From an uncultured Dyadobacter sp. (lineage in GTDB: Bacteria; Bacteroidota; Bacteroidia; Cytophagales; Spirosomataceae), in contig NZ_CAMLSE010000009.1 of NCBI RefSeq assembly GCF_946482605.1, forward strand, positions 186,001-250,000: a stretch of DNA of 64,000 nt, read 5' to 3'. The notes beneath the pieces were generated by a model. It was not told where the DNA came from. It saw only the letters and a program-made list of their open reading frames with translations, and did no database searches. A program made the position numbers and the translations under genes. Of this stretch, positions 9,539-19,439 are shown piece by piece. Each line of letters begins with the position of its first letter. Positions within the stretch are counted from its first letter, which is position 1.

Positions 9539-10186
9539 ATGACAACTTTGATATTTACACTGAGCATCATATTGGGACTTTTCGGAAAACCTGCGGCAGT
9601 ACCCAACTCAGCGCTCGACCTGAAAAATTACGTCACTACAAGAGACCAGATCAAGGCGCTTGATTTTAATGCAGTACAAAAAATTACAGCCACGCCGACT
9701 GAAAAAAATGTCAGAAAAGGCCTCGCTTCCTATTATACCTTTCTCAAAGTACCACTTCCTAAAAATAACCCCGCAGCCGGAAAAAAGGCGGTTGACGCAC
9801 TTGAAGCGTCACTTAATCTGTACATGGACCCATTGGCTTATGTGAAAATGGCGGTGATCTACGCACAGGATAACCCTGCATTTAACATCAAACAGGATCG
9901 GGTAAAATCATTGAAATACCTGTCGATCGCCTGGGAGATCGCTGACTTGTCGGATCGGGCGACGAAGGATAACGGACTGCTGACGCTCGTCGTCAACAGC
10001 AGCCTGGGCCTGGGCGATGGCTTCTACACCGACCATGTGAACGGAAAATTTGCGATGAAGAAGACCCTGGACACCATTCGCCCCGATGTGCTGGCCGCAC
10101 GCGCGAAGTTCAAAAAGCTTTATAATCTGTCAGTAAAAGATGAATTCGCCGGTTCCACCAACGTCGAGCGCCACTATGGAGGTTGA
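9539..10186 (+). CDS. Exported protein of unknown function
   Basis: 215 residues. Residues 1-20 are a signal peptide (TTLIFTLSIILGLFGKPAA). The mature part is largely helical and lysine-rich, with a segment resembling TPR-like packing (ASLNLYMDPLAYVKMAVIYA, KSLKYLSIAWEIADL). I do not recognise a family. Its tight spacing behind the beta-propeller gene suggests co-expression. Confidence 0.6.
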   Translation: MTTLIFTLSIILGLFGKPAAVPNSALDLKNYVTTRDQIKALDFNAVQKITATPTEKNVRKGLASYYTFLKVPLPKNNPAAGKKAVDALEASLNLYMDPLAYVKMAVIYAQDNPAFNIKQDRVKSLKYLSIAWEIADLSDRATKDNGLLTLVVNSSLGLGDGFYTDHVNGKFAMKKTLDTIRPDVLAARAKFKKLYNLSVKDEFAGSTNVERHYGG

Positions 10187-10258
10187 GCCCTTCGTATAAA
10201 GCATTACGTTCCCGGGCATAGTTCCCAATTGGTCCAATTCATTCAGCACCCATTCATT

Positions 10259-11029
10259 ATGGCCATTCGCAGCTTACTGATCGCCTTGCTTGTGACAGCT
10301 TTTTTAGGTTATTCCTTCACAATTGGATTGACTGAGCCTAACTCGCTGATCAAAAAAATACCCGACTTCCTGGCAATCCCCCTGCTTCTGGCTTGCGCAC
10401 TGTTGTATGTGCTGGCAGCCTGGTGGGCGGTGAAAGGGTTCGGCGAACATAAGTTGCTAGCCATTACATCGCTGGGTTTCTGCGCGTTTGGTCTGAGTAT
10501 TTTCGCGGTGGGTTTCTCCATGGAGATGAACAGAGGAAAGGCCGGAGCCGGGCAGTACGACTACGATTTCAAGCGGCTCGATGCGAGCGAAAAGGCGGTA
10601 CTTACCAGAATCCTCGACGGAGCCGGGCTTCAATTGAGCAACGCGACTTTCACAGAGCACTGGCATGTCGCCGATACCACTGCCACCTTTCGGATCTGTG
10701 TTCAGAAAGGCCATGTTACGGCATTAAATGTTTCCAATCACCCGGTACCGGAACTGGCTTTGTTTTCCCAACTCCCGGAATTGGGTGATCTTTACCTGAG
10801 AAACTGCGGATTGTCGGACATGAGCGGGCTGAAATCCGTCAGCATTGACAGACTTGATATTTCGGATAATCAGATCACCCATTTGCAAACACTAAGCGGC
10901 GTTCCCAATGTACGCTGGCTATTTGCATCCAACAACAAACTGACTTCGACCGCGGGCGTCGAGCAGTTCAAGCAACTGATTGACAAAGACTTTTCCAACA
11001 ACCCCCTGGACACCACCCAGGTAAACTAA
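10259..11029 (+). CDS. Membrane protein with leucine-rich repeats
   Basis: 257 residues from the ATG at 10259; a TTG at 10229 would add ten residues before the first membrane helix. Three hydrophobic helices at about 5-22, 36-58 and 68-90 are followed by a soluble region with LRR-type segments: LPELGDLYLRNCGLSDMSGL, IDRLDISDNQITHLQTL and VRWLFASNNKLTST. The repeats resemble the short internalin/SDS22-like type and imply protein binding on the periplasmic or cytoplasmic side. Function unknown. It belongs to the 6719-11703 set. Confidence 0.65.
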   Translation: MAIRSLLIALLVTAFLGYSFTIGLTEPNSLIKKIPDFLAIPLLLACALLYVLAAWWAVKGFGEHKLLAITSLGFCAFGLSIFAVGFSMEMNRGKAGAGQYDYDFKRLDASEKAVLTRILDGAGLQLSNATFTEHWHVADTTATFRICVQKGHVTALNVSNHPVPELALFSQLPELGDLYLRNCGLSDMSGLKSVSIDRLDISDNQITHLQTLSGVPNVRWLFASNNKLTSTAGVEQFKQLIDKDFSNNPLDTTQVN

Positions 11030-11082
11030 TGCAAAAACCGGGATGCCATTAGCTTGATCCATTGAACGCCAGACACCGTACC

Positions 11083-11703
11083 ATGAGCACTTTCCAGACT
11101 ATCTGCGTCGGAATCTTTTTTATGGCCTATTATTATTTCGTGCTACGAAAATATAATACCCTGGGATTCCGCCTGTTCTCACTGTTTTTCTTCACCAGTA
11201 TCGCCGTATCTTACTGGTGGTACGTCGATTATGCTGAACTGAAAGATGTTGAAAAAAACGGCGTAGCCACTGAGGCTGTGGTTCTGAAAAAGTCCGCCGA
11301 CGACCTCGAATACCGTTTCAAAGACCAAGCCGGGCACACGGTCGTCCGAACCCAAACGGGCGGCATTTCAGTCGAAGAGTTCGCTTCGGTATCTGAGGGC
11401 AAGCCGGCGCCAGTGTTGTACAGTCCGCATTCCGATGTTATTTATTTAAAAAGCAGCTATCAACGTCAGTTAAGCGACAACATCTACATTCTTTTCTTTC
11501 CGGGAATGTTGTTTCTTATCGGATGTTTATGCTGGATTTTCCTTCGAAAATATCGTGTTCACGCCCATGAAGACGGCTCAATTAATGAATACGTTACCGA
11601 TGAAAACGGCAAAATTGTGCTCGACGACGCCAGAAACAGCACCACAAAATCACTGAGAAAATATGCTACCCTATCCAGGCTCTTCGACATTTTCGGGAAG
11701 TAG
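11083..11703 (+). CDS. DUF3592-like membrane protein
   Basis: 206 residues from the ATG at 11083; a TTG at 11062 is a less likely start. Two hydrophobic helices near the N-terminus (MAYYYFVLRKY, LFFFTSIAVSYWW), a beta-rich loop of about 75 residues (VATEAVVLKKS, LEYRFKDQAGH, VLYSPHSDVIYL) and a third helix (IYILFFPGMLFLIGCLCWIFL). This helix, beta-loop, helix layout is typical of DUF3592 proteins, whose role is unknown. Last gene of its set; the strong hairpin at 11792 follows. Confidence 0.6.
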   Translation: MSTFQTICVGIFFMAYYYFVLRKYNTLGFRLFSLFFFTSIAVSYWWYVDYAELKDVEKNGVATEAVVLKKSADDLEYRFKDQAGHTVVRTQTGGISVEEFASVSEGKPAPVLYSPHSDVIYLKSSYQRQLSDNIYILFFPGMLFLIGCLCWIFLRKYRVHAHEDGSINEYVTDENGKIVLDDARNSTTKSLRKYATLSRLFDIFGK

Positions 11704-11791
11704 CGATCAATAAGCGAACCCGTTTCTCCCTCACCCACCACGGAACCAAAAATGGCCGTTGCCGGCCCGGGCGATATGGGTTACACTCATA

Positions 11792-11835
11792 TCAAATGCA
11801 TCACCCGAACCGCCAGGTCCGGGTGATGCATTTGA
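11792..11835. terminator. Bidirectional terminator hairpin
   Basis: Perfect 16-bp inverted repeat (TCAAATGCATCACCCG and its complement, 11792-11807 and 11820-11835) between the convergent genes ending at 11703 (+) and 11862 (-). No T-run on either side, but stem length and position fit a shared terminator. Confidence 0.7.
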
Positions 11836-11861
11836 AGGTAGCGACTTATACGATGATTAGG

Positions 11862-12761
11862 TTAAAAGGTATGCGGGTAATAGCGGTTGATCGCCGTGCC
11901 GTCTTCCATTAAATCAACGATCGCGTAACCGGGCGGTGTTTGTTTGTAATAATATTTGCCCGCAGATTCCTTGTCTCCATCTTCCCACCAATACCCGCTG
12001 AGTGCGCCATTGCAATAGTAGCCCACATTGTTGTAAACGGCACTGTCCTGCAAATGAACGTGGCCGCTCAGGCAGGTAATCTTTTTATCCTTGTGTTGAT
12101 CAAACAATCCGCTGATGTACTTCGAATCGGTGTGGTTACCCCCGTCGATGATCGTGCATACGCCCAGTATCGGATAATGGCTCAAACAGATCACCGGCGT
12201 CCCGGCAGCCATGCGGGCGAGATCTTCTTCGAGCCATTTGCGCTGTTTGGCATCCAGGGAGCCGCCGTTGTTGTTGCTGTCGAGGACAATAAAATGCCAC
12301 CCCTTCTTATCGAAACTGTAATAACGGTCAGGGATGCCCAGTTGCCTTACTACATGTTCTTTTCCATACATGGCATCCTGTTTGTCGGGTGCGGCCCACC
12401 ACATGTCATGGTTGCCCAAACAGCTGTGTATTTCATATTCTTGGAATTCACCCCGCAGCGTTTTCCAGATCGCCCATTGGTCATTAACCCGTTCCCGGCT
12501 GATATCGCTGTAATCGGCCGCGTAGATGGTATCGCCTCCATTGAGAAAGAAGTCGATCTTGTGCTTTTTAATGTCTTCCAGGCATTTGCGAAAACGGTTG
12601 GGCGCGTCATGCTCGGGCCGCATGTGTATGTCTGTGATATGCGCGATACGCAATGCTCTTTTCTTTTGGGGACTTTGCTCCTTTGCAGAAGCAGCACTCG
12701 CGCCCAGGGTAATAGTACCCGCCGTTAAAGCAATATCTTTTAAAAGATCTCTTCTTTTCAT
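11862..12761 (-). CDS. Tat-exported calcineurin-like metallophosphoesterase
   Basis: 299 residues. The N-terminus has a twin-arginine signal (KRRDLLKDIAL followed by a hydrophobic stretch ending SAASA), so it is predicted to be folded in the cytoplasm and exported. All five metallophosphoesterase motifs are present in order: HITDIHMRP, NGGDTIYA, LGNHDMWW, CLSHYP and SGHVHLQD, giving the Asp/His/Asn set for a two-metal centre. Likely a periplasmic phosphomono- or diesterase. It lies 44 bases downstream of the SusD gene in the same direction, which suggests that the SusCD system takes up a phosphate-containing compound or its product. Confidence 0.85.
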   Translation of the reverse strand: MKRRDLLKDIALTAGTITLGASAASAKEQSPQKKRALRIAHITDIHMRPEHDAPNRFRKCLEDIKKHKIDFFLNGGDTIYAADYSDISRERVNDQWAIWKTLRGEFQEYEIHSCLGNHDMWWAAPDKQDAMYGKEHVVRQLGIPDRYYSFDKKGWHFIVLDSNNNGGSLDAKQRKWLEEDLARMAAGTPVICLSHYPILGVCTIIDGGNHTDSKYISGLFDQHKDKKITCLSGHVHLQDSAVYNNVGYYCNGALSGYWWEDGDKESAGKYYYKQTPPGYAIVDLMEDGTAINRYYPHTF

Positions 12762-12805
12762 TATTAAGTATTTAGGATAATCAACAGTGTTTCAGCACCT
12801 CATTT

Positions 12806-14596
12806 TCATTCCCATCCCTGGGACTGTTTCAGGTTCGTATTAAGAATGGTCTGTTCGAGGGGAATCGGAAAATAATAGTATTTCGACTCGATGAAATTTC
12901 GCGGCTGCTGTTTGTCGCGGCCAAACATGATGTTGCCGGAAGTTCCCTGAGACAGGTAAAAACTGCCGTCTGAAAGGTAATATTTGACAATCTTAGCCTT
13001 CACATCCGCGGGTAGTCCTGCCAGGGGCGCTTCATCCCCTACCGCTTTAAGTATCGCAATGTCTTCCACGCCGTCCCCGGTGACGTCTATGCCGCCAAGC
13101 GAAGGCACATAAATTCCCCGGGAGTCCTGGCCAAGCAGCGCCCCGCTCTTCCAGCGATACAGATCATCGAAACGCAGACCTTCACAGGCCATTTCGGTGC
13201 GCCGCTCGCGGCGTATTTCTAGTATCACGCCCTTTCCTGCTCCTGCCACCGCCGGATACCGGCCCGCCAGATAGGGATCGGGGGCCGCATTCGCCGCTGC
13301 CAGGTTCAGGCTGGGCATCCCAACGCGACGTCTGAGCAGGTTAATGGTCCGGTCCAGATCGCTTTGGGTAATGGTGCCCAGCTCAGCCTTTGCCTCCGCG
13401 TGAGCCAACAGTACCTCGGCATAACGGAAAATCGGCAGGTCGGTATAGTTCAGGCCCCAACCTCCTCTCAGGGCCGGGTCACGCGGGTAAAATTTGAGTT
13501 GGAGATACCCTCCAAAACTCGGCTTGATCACGTAAGGCGTGTTAGTGGCCGGCACGTTAGAAAATCCCGGGGGCATGATCGTTTCTGCCATCCGAGGGTC
13601 GCGGTTGCGGAACACTTCTGTGAATGTTTTCTTGTCGTAACCCGCCTGAGATGTAAATGCGGTGCCGTCGCTCATCAGAAACTCGTTGGCCAGACTTCCG
13701 CTTAATGCCCATTGCCAGTCGAGCACCACGTGGGTGTTGTTGGCTACTCCTTCCTCTTTGCTGTTTTTCTGGAAAAATATGACCTCCTTATTCGCCGAGA
13801 GGTTGTTGCTTGAAAAAAGGGCTCGGAAATCACTGGCGCCATTTCCGGTGCTGTGAATCTCAAAACCGCCCTCCTCCATAATCTTTTGAGAAGCAGTTAC
13901 GGCCCGTTCCAAAAACCGGGATGCAGTACCTTTTAAACCCAGTTCGTCGTGGTAAGTTCTGTAAGTACCTTCGTGCAGGGCTACCCTTGACAGTAATGCA
14001 AGCGCCGCCCATCGGGTGATCATTGTCTTGTTGGTGCGCGCGGGCAAAACATTGGCAGCTGCAAATTCCAGGTCACTCATCACCGAGTCGACCACAAGTA
14101 CCCGCGGGTCTTTGGCTTTATAGAGCATCTGCTCGTCGTCGGTTCCCATTACGTGCGAGTACCAGGGCACATCCCCGTACCGCTTCACCATCCGGTAGTA
14201 GAACAGGGCGCGAAAAAAGCGGGCTACGCCAATGTAATGGTTGATCACCGCCGCGTCTCCGGTCGTTTTCGACGTATTGTCCAGCATGTAATTGATACGG
14301 CGAAGCTCACCCCACGTGTTCCAGCCGCCCACATTGCCAGGTGTAATGCCACCGCGTATGAGGTTATCCGTTTCGTTACCACCCGTGTTGACGGAGATAT
14401 TGTCGGAATACAGGTCGTCCCAGCTGGCGCCAAAGCTTCCGTAAAGGCCATTGGTATAGGTTTCCAGGTCGGCCGGTGTATTGAAAAATTCTTCTTTGGT
14501 AATAGCGGTTTGCGGGTTTCGCTGAAGAAAATCATCGTCGCAGGACGACAGCAGAAAAAAGCCCGTCAGGATTGTAATATATTGGATTACTTTCAT
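12806..14596 (-). CDS. SusD/RagB-family surface lipoprotein
   Basis: 596 residues. Lipoprotein signal peptide with lipobox LLSSC (Cys near 19). The SusD fold is shown by the N-terminal DFLQRNPQTAITKEEFFNT, the TPR-like ARFFRALFYYRMVKRYGDVPWY (the conserved helix with the GDVP turn), the REIRRERRTEMACEGLRFDDL segment and the C-terminal YYFPIPLEQTILNTNLKQ. SusD proteins sit on the outer membrane as the lid over a SusC transporter and bind its substrate. It follows SusC by 20 bases. The substrate cannot be read from sequence. Confidence 0.95.
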   Translation of the reverse strand: MKVIQYITILTGFFLLSSCDDDFLQRNPQTAITKEEFFNTPADLETYTNGLYGSFGASWDDLYSDNISVNTGGNETDNLIRGGITPGNVGGWNTWGELRRINYMLDNTSKTTGDAAVINHYIGVARFFRALFYYRMVKRYGDVPWYSHVMGTDDEQMLYKAKDPRVLVVDSVMSDLEFAAANVLPARTNKTMITRWAALALLSRVALHEGTYRTYHDELGLKGTASRFLERAVTASQKIMEEGGFEIHSTGNGASDFRALFSSNNLSANKEVIFFQKNSKEEGVANNTHVVLDWQWALSGSLANEFLMSDGTAFTSQAGYDKKTFTEVFRNRDPRMAETIMPPGFSNVPATNTPYVIKPSFGGYLQLKFYPRDPALRGGWGLNYTDLPIFRYAEVLLAHAEAKAELGTITQSDLDRTINLLRRRVGMPSLNLAAANAAPDPYLAGRYPAVAGAGKGVILEIRRERRTEMACEGLRFDDLYRWKSGALLGQDSRGIYVPSLGGIDVTGDGVEDIAILKAVGDEAPLAGLPADVKAKIVKYYLSDGSFYLSQGTSGNIMFGRDKQQPRNFIESKYYYFPIPLEQTILNTNLKQSQGWE

Positions 14597-14616
14597 TTCA
14601 GTAAGGAATTTCAGTG

Positions 14617-17600
14617 TTAGAAATTAAAATTCAACCCGCAGGAGTAGGTACGCTGGAACGGATAGGCGGCACTTCCAAACGATTCAGGATCCAGGTTAAC
14701 TTTGAGATGGGAAATCTCAAACAGGTTTTCTACACTCATGTAAAAACGGACTTTGTCCAGCCGGGCCTTTTTAAGAAGGCTTTGAGGCAAAGTATAGCCC
14801 AGCGTGAGGTTTTTCAGGCGGGCGTAGGCAGCATTCTGCATATACCGTTTGTTGGGTATCCCCAGCTGCTCCATATTGTCCTCGGCTGCATAGGCGCGCA
14901 ACGCCGGGAAATAAGCGCCCGGATTCTCAGGGGTCCAGTGATCCATATTCTGCACGGTCACGTTTGTCCACGGCTGCGCAAAGACTCCCCAGAAATAAAT
15001 GTTGGAACCGCCCGGATACCAGTCGCGCTTTCCGATTCCCTGCACAAATGCCCTGATATCAAATCCTTTCCAGCCTCCCGACAGATCGATCCCGTAAGAC
15101 AACCGAGGGCTCGTGTTACCGATCTTGTACAGGTCGCCGGGCTTGTCGACCGTGCTGTTTCCTTTGTCGACAACTCCATCGTTATTACGGTCTTTGAATT
15201 TAGGATCCCCTACAAAAAACTGATAGGACTGATCGTCGGTACCCATTGCGCGTTGGTCGGGGTGGTCTTTCAGCTCCTCCTGATTCTGAAAAAAGCCCTC
15301 GATTTCGGCTCCCCAGATTTCGCCGATCTCCTGCCCTACGTAATAGTTGCTTAGCAGTCTGGTGGGATTGTCAAACCGGGTAATTTTAGTCCGGTTATCG
15401 GCCAGTGACAGGTTGATGTTGTAAAAAAACGGAGATCCGGCAAGCTCTCCCCTATCCCGCCAGTTTAAACGAAGCTCCCATCCGTCGGTTCGAAGGTCGC
15501 CTGCATTGACCCTGGGCACACCGGTACCGAAAACGGCCGGCAGTGTCTTTCCCGCAATCAGCATATCGCGGGTGTACCGGGTATACTTATCGAAGTTAAG
15601 TTCGAGCCTGTTGCTGAAAAAGGCCAGATCGACGCCCATATTAAGGGTTGAAATGGTTTCCCAGCTGTAATTATCCGAGACAGCGCCGGGCGCGTTGACA
15701 GTCACCGGACGTCCCGTTCCCAATATCTGCCCTACCTGGGCACTGCTCATCGTGGGGATATAGTCATAATTCCCTACCGCGCTCTGGTTCCCCAATGAGC
15801 CGTAGGATCCTCTTATTTTAAGCAGATCCAGCTTTAATGCATTTCTAACCGGGCTAAAAAACCGCTCTTCTGAAAGCAACCATCCCGCAGAAGCAGAGGG
15901 AAAGAATCCCCATCTTTTATTTTCGGGGAACCGCGACGTACCGTCATATCTTCCGTTCAGTTCCAGCAGGTAGCGGCTTTTAAAATTGTAGGCCAACCTG
16001 TAAAACAGGCCGCGCAGCGCATTGTCACCTATGTTCTCCGATACCTGCATGGTGCCCGTACTCAGCCCTATCGACGGAAGCGCATTGGCGATCAGATTGT
16101 TGCGCCGGGCAGTGTAGGTTTTCGTAATCCTGTATTCCTGATTGTAACCGACAAGTCCCTGGACAAAATGATTGCCGATATTTTTATGAAAATCGGTATA
16201 AAGGTTAAATACGGAGTAGTTGGTATTGGTGCTGCTGTTCTGTGCCCAGGTGGTGGTACTGCCCGTATATGACACCGGGTTATTGGGCCCGGTTTTATAG
16301 GCGATGGGGATATCAAATGAATTTGTAAAGGATGCTCCGCGCCTGAATGTCGCTTCGCCCTTCACATCCCACACATCTTTGATCAATGCAGCATTGAATG
16401 AAAAGGTAGTCTGAAAATCATTGGTCTTTGTGTCAGCTCTTCCGCCTTCCGACAGTCTGCCCAGCAAACCGGCGCCGGCGGATGTCCAGCTTCCATCCGG
16501 ATTTTTAGGGACGTCCAGCGAACTGGTCCTGTTCACGTTCCAGAAAAAATCGCCATTGATAAATACCGGCGTGTCGTATTTGCTTCCCGTCAGGAGGGTG
16601 TTGTTGGAGAGTGTCAGCCATTTGGTTGCATTCAAATCCACTTTGCCCCGTGCATTATACCGGTTATAGATGTCGTTTCCGTAGCGCAGCATGCCATCCT
16701 GCCTGTAATAATCACCTGAAAAATAGTAACTTACCTTATCTGACCTTTTTGAAAGGCTCAGATTGGTATTGTAGGTCGGTGCGCTGCTCATGTATGCCTC
16801 TTTCATCCAGTCAGTAGCACCATAGTAGGCCCAGTTGGCCGTATTGGTCGGGTCGGGAATGACGGCTGGCAAGGAGGGATTGGCCGATCGTTCTTTCGCA
16901 TACACACGTATCGCGTCCGGGAACAAGTTGTAAAGAGGCGCTGCCGCATCGTGCTTGTATTGCATCACAAGGTACGGGTCGGTAACCAGCTGGGGCAATT
17001 TCCCCACCGTTCTGTAAGCCATATTGGCATTAAGGCTCACATTCATTTTATTACCCTTGGCGGTTTTGGTAGTAATCAGAACTACCCCGAATGCGGCGCG
17101 GGCACCATAAATGGCTGCGGCGGCGGCATCTTTCAAAACAGACACCGTTTCGATGTCGTTGGGATTAAACAATGCAATTTCACTCATGGTGAACGGCACG
17201 TTGTCGACCAGGATTAACGGCTCGCCGCCATTGATGCTCGTAAAACCGCGGATGTTGAAACTCGCCGCGGTGTTGGCCCGCCCATTGCTTAGCGAGATAT
17301 TCAGGTTTGGAATGAGTCCCTGTAACCCCGCGCCAAGACTGGTTAGAGGCCGGCTTTCCAGCTGTTGCGCGGTAACGGCATCCACTGCGCCAGTGAGATT
17401 TGCTTTTTTCTGAACGCCAAATGCAACCACGACGATCTCATTCAGGTTTTTGTCTCCGGGTTCCATGCTGATCCGTAGCTGGCCCGAAGCGGGTACTTTC
17501 ACTTCCTGGGTGATGTAACCGATGAAAGAAACAACGAGGATTGAATTCGCGGTAACCTCAATGGAAAACCTGCCTTCCTCGTCGGTGGTCGTGCCTGAGT

Positions 17601-18060
17601 TGCTGCCCTTGACGCGGATATTCGCCCCCGGCAGCGGTGCACCGGTTTCGTTTCTGATTTCACCCTTCAATAAATCCGGCAGGATCGCCTGACTCGCGGA
17701 GCTGATCACCACCAGGTTATTGTTCAGGACTTTATAATGCAGCAGGCTGTTTTTCAATGCATTGTCCAGAACCTGCTGAACGGATTGGTTTTCAACTTCC
17801 ACATCTACCCTGGTGCCTTTCGGCAACTTCGTGTCCTCGTACAAAAAGCGATAATCGGTCTGCTTCTGAAGCATTGAAAACAATTGCTTCAGTTCTATAT
17901 TTTTAGCTTTAATGCTGACCTTGTTTTGTCCGTAGCCTATTGCAGAGACTTGCAAACACACTACAATCGACAATATTGTAGTTAATTTCATAACAATGAG
18001 CAGTTTGCGAATTTTGGCATGGTTATCCCACAACGATTGGGGCACAATCATTTTTTTCAT
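14617..18060 (-). CDS. SusC/RagA-family TonB-dependent outer-membrane transporter
   Basis: 1147 residues from the ATG at 18060; an upstream TTG at 18108 is rejected because MKKMIVPQS is the usual start of FecR-regulated SusC proteins. Signal segment about 1-45; STN (secretin/TonB short N-terminal) domain about 46-115 (IELKQLFSMLQKQTDYRFLY), which receives the signal for transmembrane regulation; carboxypeptidase-D-like domain about 125-205 (GTTTDEEGRFSI); plug from about 215 with FNIRGFTSINGGEPLILVD; then a long beta-barrel. The STN domain, with the ECF sigma and FecR genes just upstream, indicates surface-signalling control of susCD by FecR. Confidence 0.96.
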   Translation of the reverse strand: MKKMIVPQSLWDNHAKIRKLLIVMKLTTILSIVVCLQVSAIGYGQNKVSIKAKNIELKQLFSMLQKQTDYRFLYEDTKLPKGTRVDVEVENQSVQQVLDNALKNSLLHYKVLNNNLVVISSASQAILPDLLKGEIRNETGAPLPGANIRVKGSNSGTTTDEEGRFSIEVTANSILVVSFIGYITQEVKVPASGQLRISMEPGDKNLNEIVVVAFGVQKKANLTGAVDAVTAQQLESRPLTSLGAGLQGLIPNLNISLSNGRANTAASFNIRGFTSINGGEPLILVDNVPFTMSEIALFNPNDIETVSVLKDAAAAAIYGARAAFGVVLITTKTAKGNKMNVSLNANMAYRTVGKLPQLVTDPYLVMQYKHDAAAPLYNLFPDAIRVYAKERSANPSLPAVIPDPTNTANWAYYGATDWMKEAYMSSAPTYNTNLSLSKRSDKVSYYFSGDYYRQDGMLRYGNDIYNRYNARGKVDLNATKWLTLSNNTLLTGSKYDTPVFINGDFFWNVNRTSSLDVPKNPDGSWTSAGAGLLGRLSEGGRADTKTNDFQTTFSFNAALIKDVWDVKGEATFRRGASFTNSFDIPIAYKTGPNNPVSYTGSTTTWAQNSSTNTNYSVFNLYTDFHKNIGNHFVQGLVGYNQEYRITKTYTARRNNLIANALPSIGLSTGTMQVSENIGDNALRGLFYRLAYNFKSRYLLELNGRYDGTSRFPENKRWGFFPSASAGWLLSEERFFSPVRNALKLDLLKIRGSYGSLGNQSAVGNYDYIPTMSSAQVGQILGTGRPVTVNAPGAVSDNYSWETISTLNMGVDLAFFSNRLELNFDKYTRYTRDMLIAGKTLPAVFGTGVPRVNAGDLRTDGWELRLNWRDRGELAGSPFFYNINLSLADNRTKITRFDNPTRLLSNYYVGQEIGEIWGAEIEGFFQNQEELKDHPDQRAMGTDDQSYQFFVGDPKFKDRNNDGVVDKGNSTVDKPGDLYKIGNTSPRLSYGIDLSGGWKGFDIRAFVQGIGKRDWYPGGSNIYFWGVFAQPWTNVTVQNMDHWTPENPGAYFPALRAYAAEDNMEQLGIPNKRYMQNAAYARLKNLTLGYTLPQSLLKKARLDKVRFYMSVENLFEISHLKVNLDPESFGSAAYPFQRTYSCGLNFNF

Positions 18061-18143
18061 AATTTTACAGTACTTAAAGTTTGATAAATGATACAGACGT
18101 CCGCTCAAAGAAGTACTGTATCGTTTTAAAATGAGTAAGCATT

Positions 18144-18167
18144 AAAGAGATGTTAGCGCATCTCTTT
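18144..18167 (-). terminator. Hairpin between fecR and susC
   Basis: Perfect 9-bp stem AAAGAGATG / CATCTCTTT with a 6-base loop, between the FecR stop (18216) and the SusC start (18060). On the minus strand no T-run follows; on the plus strand a T-run does. It may insulate susC from sigma/fecR read-through so that susC relies on its own sigma-dependent promoter. Confidence 0.5.
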
Positions 18168-18215
18168 TTTTGTACAAAAGGCAGGTCAGAGTTAAGCCAT
18201 ATCGTAGGGTTTAGG

Positions 18216-19355
18216 TTACTGAATGATTATAGTATTTCCGTTTTGTTCGAACTGGAAAGGGATGATGATCTGCAATGCCGCAAGCGCTTCCACAATGCTT
18301 TCATTATGAAAAACCCCGGAGAATTTTCGCTGCCGCAGTTCCTGGTCGTTGATCTCAATATCGACATTGTACCACTTTTCCATTTTATCGATCACTTCCG
18401 CAAAAGGCTGATTGTCAAACACAAGTACATTGCTGACCCACGACACTTCGGGTATCACCTTAGCGAGTGCACTCTCTTTCAGGGCTTCGATCCGGTAATG
18501 TGCCTGGGTTTTCGCGAAACGTCCCTTTGAACTTTCTGCGGTGCCCGGGTTCAAAGCTGCATCCGCCGGGGGGCCGTCCTGGTCTATCGTTATCTTTTCA
18601 TTGGGCTTCAACTGAATCACCCGATCGGGTTGGGCGCGGTCGGTCAGTTCTACCGATCCGCGGATCAGCGACGTTTCGACTTTGTAACTGCTGGGGTAAC
18701 TCTTTACATTAAACGCAGTGCCCTTGACGAGTATGTTCACCCCCCTGGCATGCACGACCAGCGGCACACTGGCATTGTGTGCTACGTCAAAAAAAGCCTC
18801 TCCGATGAGTGTTATCTCCCTTTTGTGCTTTCCGAAATCGCTGTTGTAGGTGAGCCTGCTCTCACCATTGAGCCACACGGAAGTGCCATCAGGCAGCACT
18901 TTTTTCAGGCGCTTTCCGCGTTGTGTTTGCATTACCATATCTCCCTGCCCTGACTCCGGGGAAATTTTCGTCAGAGCATCCTTTCCGCTCCATCCCGTGT
19001 AATAAACCGCGGAAACGGCCAACAACAGGATACTGGCCGCAATGGACCACCATCGCCCATGCCGCGCATAGGAGAATACAAACGGCTTTCGGGGGCGCTC
19101 CGTCGGTAAGTTGTCCCAGTCTCTTTCCGGAAACTGATCTTCCAGCTTCTGCCGGAGGTTTTGCCAGGCCTGGTGCTTCTCGTCCGTGGTTTTCCCGGCG
19201 GCCTGCGGCCGATGAAAATATAGGCTGTATAATTCGACCTTATGGGCAAGTTCGGGGTCATTTTTCAGATGATCGTCCAAAGCTGCAATTTCATCCCGGG
19301 TGGCTTCTCCGGCAAGCTTTCGTGCAATCAGTTTCCAGACTTGATCGTTTGTCAT
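18216..19355 (-). CDS. FecR-family anti-sigma factor
   Basis: 379 residues. Cytoplasmic N-terminal helical part (about 1-90) that binds sigma, one membrane helix about 98-118 (WWSIAASILLLAVSAVYYTGW without its last residue), a FecR beta domain (GKRLKKVLPDGTSVWLNGESRL, GEAFFDVAHN without its context, VLVKGTAFNVKSY-type strand ILVKGTAFNVKSY) and a C-terminal DUF4974/STN-like domain ending in NGNTIIIQ. It holds the ECF sigma factor of 19440-19997 until the SusC STN domain signals substrate. The standard order sigma, FecR, SusC, SusD is kept. Confidence 0.93.
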   Translation of the reverse strand: MTNDQVWKLIARKLAGEATRDEIAALDDHLKNDPELAHKVELYSLYFHRPQAAGKTTDEKHQAWQNLRQKLEDQFPERDWDNLPTERPRKPFVFSYARHGRWWSIAASILLLAVSAVYYTGWSGKDALTKISPESGQGDMVMQTQRGKRLKKVLPDGTSVWLNGESRLTYNSDFGKHKREITLIGEAFFDVAHNASVPLVVHARGVNILVKGTAFNVKSYPSSYKVETSLIRGSVELTDRAQPDRVIQLKPNEKITIDQDGPPADAALNPGTAESSKGRFAKTQAHYRIEALKESALAKVIPEVSWVSNVLVFDNQPFAEVIDKMEKWYNVDIEINDQELRQRKFSGVFHNESIVEALAALQIIIPFQFEQNGNTIIIQ

Positions 19356-19439
19356 GGGTGTTGGTTCAGATAGACTTCTGAACTAAGGATCCCCAAATGG
19401 AGCGAATCACCTAAGCGGCCTGGAAATTTTTTTAAGAAT

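Noticed and set aside
11940..12728. A 262-codon plus-strand frame
   Set aside because: It is the opposite-strand shadow of the metallophosphoesterase, which has all its motifs.
14614..15354. A 246-codon plus-strand frame
   Set aside because: It is the opposite-strand shadow of the SusC gene.
18060..18108. Longer SusC start at the TTG of 18108
   Set aside because: The ATG at 18060 gives the normal start of FecR-linked SusC proteins.
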